64,000 nt of DNA. Source: Streptomyces sp. GQFP (lineage in GTDB: Bacteria; Actinomycetota; Actinomycetes; Streptomycetales; Streptomycetaceae). The stretch's first letter is position 1. Each line of letters opens with the position of its first letter. Both the position numbers and the translations under genes were made by a program. Below are positions 61,000 through 64,000 of the stretch, piece by piece. The stretch spans positions 372,001-436,000 of the forward strand of contig NZ_CP089312.1 in assembly GCF_021545335.1 (NCBI RefSeq), given 5' to 3'. The notes under the pieces were generated by a model, which saw nothing but the letters and a program-made list of their open reading frames with translations, did not search any database and had not been told where the DNA came from.

Positions 61000-62005
61000 C
61001 TGCGGGGCGGGGTCTTAGCCGCCGATCGTTCTCGGCGACCGACTGGGGCGCCTGGATGGCTGTAGGTACGGACGGTTCACGTGGGGCGTTCAAACGCGTT
61101 TGCCAACTCCCTTTGCGAAACAGCGAATCGGCCATTGCCAGGGCCTGACCGAGAGCCGCCGGGAACAACCACCCATATGCCGATGACGCCTGCCGAAGCA
61201 GACAAGATCCATTCCACCGGCTTCGCCCTCTGAGCAGTCGATCCCGGCCTGACCGCCGAGGAGTCGGGCCGGCACCGCAAACTGCGGCGAATGCCCTGGT
61301 GGGAGCGGTCGTTCGGGGCAGACTCCGGCGGCCGGCGCGGACACCTCGCCGGTGACGCGACACCGGCTGCACACAGGGCCTTCGTCCCCCTGACCGCACC
61401 CCGCGGGCCCCGACATAGCCGTGCGCGGTGACCGGATCCGATGTCCGGATCGAGCCGGTCCCCTCGGCCACCGACGCTCGCCCGCATCTCGCTTCCCGAT
61501 CAAGCCGACGCACAGGAAAGGCACAGCGAAACACTTTCCGTAATCGCCTCGTGGCTTTGTGTCGGTCAAACCGATACGAATCCAGGCTCCAGGGAATCTG
61601 CACATCGAATACTCAGCGAGGTCACCGCACACTCCGGTTCCGCACATCCGCTCGTTACACGCCACGCCTTTGATGGCGGACTGTCCGATTCGGTCGCGCA
61701 CCCATGACCGGCCCGCATGCCCGGCCGCAAGGGCCTGGGTGCGCCGAAGCCGTGGGGTATGTGAAGAAGTCGCCGCCAAGCCGTGCGCACGCCCTCACGG
61801 TTTGGGGCCCGTGGGGCTCAAGTGCCCTGGTGAGGCGGTTGGTTGATTGGAAGACGGCCGTGCGGGCGTGCTTTGATCCATCGCATCGCAGGGGCCGAAC
61901 AGGTTCCGGAAACGAGCCTGACCGGCCCTGCGGTCGCGGCCGTCATCTGTCCCCAGAGGGGGCCGCTCTCCCCCTTGAAACACCCATACGAAGGGAAGTT
62001 CCAAC
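61000..62005. other. About 1 kb without a convincing gene
   Basis: Open frames here (for example 61090-61779 on the minus strand) have odd composition, lack ribosome sites and resemble nothing known. Parts such as 61500-61640 are visibly lower in GC. A hairpin GGATCCG-ATGT-CGGATC-like lies at about 61433-61450. The right end should carry the promoter and long leader of the double-glycine peptide gene. The left end holds the protease promoter. Confidence 0.6.
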
Positions 62006-62224
62006 ATGAACTCCACCCCCCAGGTTGCGACCGCCGAGCTCTCGGACGCCGCTCTCGACGCCGTCTCCGGCGGTCTGTCCCTGAACGCTGTCGGCACCGT
62101 CACGGGCCTGGTGGACGGCGTCGCCCCCGGCGTGCTCCCGCTGGTCGGCTCGGTCGTCGACACCGTCGAGGGTGTCTCCGGCCTGAACACCGGTGCGGTC
62201 ACCAACCTGGTCGCCGGTCTCTGA
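62006..62224 (+). CDS. Double-glycine leader peptide, candidate bacteriocin or secreted small peptide
   Basis: A 72-residue precursor with GAAGGGAAG upstream. Residues 11-23 (ELSDAALDAVSGG) match the classic double-glycine leader consensus, predicting cleavage after Gly23. The 49-residue product is Gly/Val/Leu-rich, lacks Cys and has alternating GTVTGLVDGV and GSVVDTVEGV segments, suggesting membrane activity or self-assembly. HlyD and C39-peptidase ABC genes follow, the expected export and maturation machinery. No tailoring enzyme is visible within the window. Confidence 0.82.
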   Translation: MNSTPQVATAELSDAALDAVSGGLSLNAVGTVTGLVDGVAPGVLPLVGSVVDTVEGVSGLNTGAVTNLVAGL

Positions 62225-62242
62225 TCGACGCCTTGTGCCGCT

Positions 62243-62275
62243 GAGTCCCGGAACCGTTTCGCGGTTCCGGGACTC
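62243..62275 (+). terminator. Hairpin between the peptide gene and its export genes
   Basis: GAGTCCCGGAACCG and its exact complement form a 14-bp stem with a TTTCG loop. A leaky terminator here would let the peptide be made in excess over the transporter, as is common in bacteriocin operons. A 13-base direct repeat CAGGCAAGTCTTC follows at 62305 and 62321. Confidence 0.75.
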
Positions 62276-62355
62276 TCGGTTGCCACAAACCCATCTGCCT
62301 TTCCCAGGCAAGTCTTCTCTCAGGCAAGTCTTCGTCACGCAGGTGAGGAAAGCCC

Positions 62356-63162
62356 GTGCAGTTCCGCCAACAGGCCCTCGCCAAGCTCCAGTCGCCCGAA
62401 GAGCTGGACCTTCCGGTGCGTTTCGCGCGCCCCCAGGGCTGGCTGGTCCTCTCCGTCACGGTGGTCGTCATGGCCGCCGCGTCCGTGTGGGCGGTCACGG
62501 GATCCGTCTCGTCCACGGTGAGCGCGCCCGCCATCCTCACGCACGGGGAGGGCAGTTACGTCCTGCAGAGCCCCGTCTCCGGCCAGATCACCGCGGTGCT
62601 CGCCGAGGAGGGCGCCCAGCTGCCCGCCAACTCGCCTGTGCTGAAGGTCCGTACGACCTCCGGCGACACCGTCGTCCGTTCGGTCGCCGCGGGCCGGCTC
62701 ACCGCGCTCGCCGCCACGATCGGCCAGATCATCGGCACGGGCACGAACATCGCGGCCGTCGAGAAGGTCGCCCGCGCGAGCGATCCGCTGTACGCGACGG
62801 TGTACGTCCCGGCCGAGAACGCCGCCACGATTCCCGCGAACGCAGCCGTCGACCTGACCGTCCAGACGGCACCCACCCAGCAGTACGGGGTGCTGCGCGG
62901 CCATGTGAAGTCGGTGGACCGGGCTCCCCAGACGCAGCAGCAGATCGGCGCGTTTCTTGGGGACAGCCAGCTCGGCGAGCAGTTCACCAAGAAGGGCCGG
63001 CCGGTCGCCGTCCTGGTGAAGCTGGACAAGTCGTCGGCCACGAAGAGCGGTTACAAGTGGTCCTCGGCCGACGGTCCGCCGTTCAGGCTCACCTCCATGA
63101 CCCTGGCCTCGGGTTCGATCCGGCTGGCCGACCAGCGTCCCGTCGATTGGCTGCTGCCGTGA
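62356..63162 (+). CDS. NHLM-type HlyD secretion protein
   Basis: A 268-residue membrane fusion-like protein. The N terminus (FRQQALAKLQSPEELDLPV, then one helix at about 35-55) resembles the NHLM bacteriocin-system HlyD family. A biotinyl-lipoyl-like fold follows (YVLQSPVSGQITAVLAEEGA, VRSVAAGRLTAL). GAGGAAA precedes GTG 62356. It should bridge the C39 ABC exporter to the cell surface. Its stop overlaps the ABC start (GTGA). Confidence 0.85.
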   Translation: MQFRQQALAKLQSPEELDLPVRFARPQGWLVLSVTVVVMAAASVWAVTGSVSSTVSAPAILTHGEGSYVLQSPVSGQITAVLAEEGAQLPANSPVLKVRTTSGDTVVRSVAAGRLTALAATIGQIIGTGTNIAAVEKVARASDPLYATVYVPAENAATIPANAAVDLTVQTAPTQQYGVLRGHVKSVDRAPQTQQQIGAFLGDSQLGEQFTKKGRPVAVLVKLDKSSATKSGYKWSSADGPPFRLTSMTLASGSIRLADQRPVDWLLP

Positions 63163-64000
63163 GTGCCGCACAGAACTCCCGGGCCAAGCGCCGCTCGGCC
63201 CCGCCCCGGCGCACGGTCCCCAAGGGCAGCGGCAAGTCGGTGCGTACGCCGACCGTCCTCCAGATGGAGGCCGTGGAGTGCGGTGCGGCCTCCCTCGCCA
63301 TGGTCCTCGGGCACTTCGGCCGGCACATCCCACTCGAAGAGCTGCGCATCTCCTGCGGTGTCTCCCGGGACGGCTCGCGCGCGAGCAACCTCCTGAAGGC
63401 GGCCCGGAGTTACGGTCTGACGGCCAAGGGCATGCAGATGGACACGGCCGCGCTCGCCGAGGTGAACGCGCCCGCGATCCTGTTCTGGGAGTTCAACCAC
63501 TATGTCGTCTTCGACGGCATGGGCCGCCGCCTCGGCCGGCGCGGGGTGTACATCAACGACCCCGGCAAGGGCCGCCGGTTCGTGCCGATGGAGGACTTCG
63601 ACTCCAGCTTCACCGGAGTCGTCCTGGTCATGGAGCCGGGCCCCGACTTCGAGCGCGGCGGGCGCAAACCGGGTGTCCTGGGTGCCATGCCGGCCCGGCT
63701 GCGCGGTACTTCGGGCACGATGCCCGCCGCGATCCTGGCGAGTCTGCTGCTGGTGGCGGTGGGCGCCGCGATGCCCGCGCTCAGCCGCACCTACATCGAC
63801 ACGTTCCTCATCGGCGGCCAGACCTCGATGCTGAACGTGCTGTTCGCGTCGATGGGCGCGTGTGTGGCGCTGACCCTCGTCCTGACCTGGCTGCAGCAGG
63901 CGAACCTGCTGCACGGCCGCATCATCTCCTCGACCCTGAGCAGCGCCCGCTTCCTGCGCCATCTCCTCCGTCTCCCGGTCACCTTCTTCTCCCAGCGCAG
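63159..64000 (+). CDS. NHLM-type C39 peptidase ABC transporter, cut by the window end
   Basis: The visible 280 residues start with GTG 63159 overlapping the HlyD stop. A basic N terminus (1-27) precedes a C39 peptidase domain: catalytic Cys41 (EAVECGAASL), His114 (FNHYVVFDG) and Asp134 (INDPGKG). The membrane domain begins near residue 185 (MPAAILASLLLVAVGAAMP). The ATPase lies beyond the window. It would cleave the double-glycine leader of the upstream peptide and export the product. Confidence 0.9.
   Translation, partial: MSAAQNSRAKRRSAPPRRTVPKGSGKSVRTPTVLQMEAVECGAASLAMVLGHFGRHIPLEELRISCGVSRDGSRASNLLKAARSYGLTAKGMQMDTAALAEVNAPAILFWEFNHYVVFDGMGRRLGRRGVYINDPGKGRRFVPMEDFDSSFTGVVLVMEPGPDFERGGRKPGVLGAMPARLRGTSGTMPAAILASLLLVAVGAAMPALSRTYIDTFLIGGQTSMLNVLFASMGACVALTLVLTWLQQANLLHGRIISSTLSSARFLRHLLRLPVTFFSQR

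Noticed and set aside
61090..61779. A 229-codon minus-strand frame in the gene-free kilobase
   Set aside because: No ribosome site, no recognisable domain, uneven composition and no link to neighbours.

Overview
This window is high-GC actinobacterial DNA and almost certainly Streptomyces. It carries a complete SapB (ram) lanthipeptide morphogen cluster, a mycothiol-dependent formaldehyde dehydrogenase, IdeR/DmdR-type iron boxes, GTG and TTG starts, rare TTA codons and typical Streptomyces short intergenic repeats. No tRNA, rRNA, CRISPR array, phage or insertion sequence was recognised.

Layout. 1-5 kb: a hypothetical ORF, a DUF574-type SAM methyltransferase, an HSL-family esterase, and a SigJ-type ECF sigma factor operon with an NDH-2-like flavoprotein, preceded by two candidate self-recognised promoters. 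5-10 kb: a four-gene aromatic catabolic operon (GalB, GalC, GalD plus a VOC-type extradiol dioxygenase) under a GntR/FCD repressor with tandem operators. 10-16 kb: a secreted metallo-dipeptidase with a discoidin domain, a TetR regulator, the deletion scar of a LysR/EamA pair, a flavodoxin-like quinone reductase and an OmpR-type two-component system. 16-21 kb: a flavin-based extracytosolic electron-transfer module (ferric-reductase-like protein, duplicated FMN-binding protein, ApbE), then S-(hydroxymethyl)mycothiol dehydrogenase and a metallo-beta-lactamase-fold hydrolase behind CsoR/FrmR-type operators.

21-33 kb is an iron region. It holds an ABC exporter, a FhuF-like ferric-siderophore reductase, a siderophore uptake operon collapsed into two chimeric ORFs, and an intact five-gene NIS siderophore operon. 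That operon has the gene order of the vibrioferrin pvsABCDE operon: ATP-grasp, NIS synthetase, MFS exporter, NIS synthetase, PLP decarboxylase. 33-40 kb: a small secreted protein, an NTF2-like protein, a ZTP riboswitch with folD, a decayed beta-propeller gene, a secreted GH5 glycosidase, an XdhC-like maturation factor and a phosphoesterase. 40-46 kb: a GT2 glycosyltransferase and the full dTDP-L-rhamnose pathway (rfbC; rfbA-rfbB-rfbD).

46-59 kb: the SapB cluster ramC-ramS-ramA-ramB with convergent ramR, flanked on both sides by large SpoIIE-type phosphatases. ramC has two TTA codons, and ramB has a repetitive Pro/Gly-rich N-terminal extension. 59-64 kb: a streptogrisin-family protease with ten acidic hexapeptide repeats at its C terminus, about 1 kb without a convincing gene, then a short double-glycine-leader peptide gene followed by an NHLM-type HlyD protein and a C39 peptidase ABC transporter that runs off the window.

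A recurring theme is small deletions that join pieces of neighbouring genes (12.5-13.2, 21.1-21.5, 24.4-26.2 and 35.3-36.1 kb). These could be real decay or assembly errors and deserve checking. All assignments come from reading the sequence; no database search was run.
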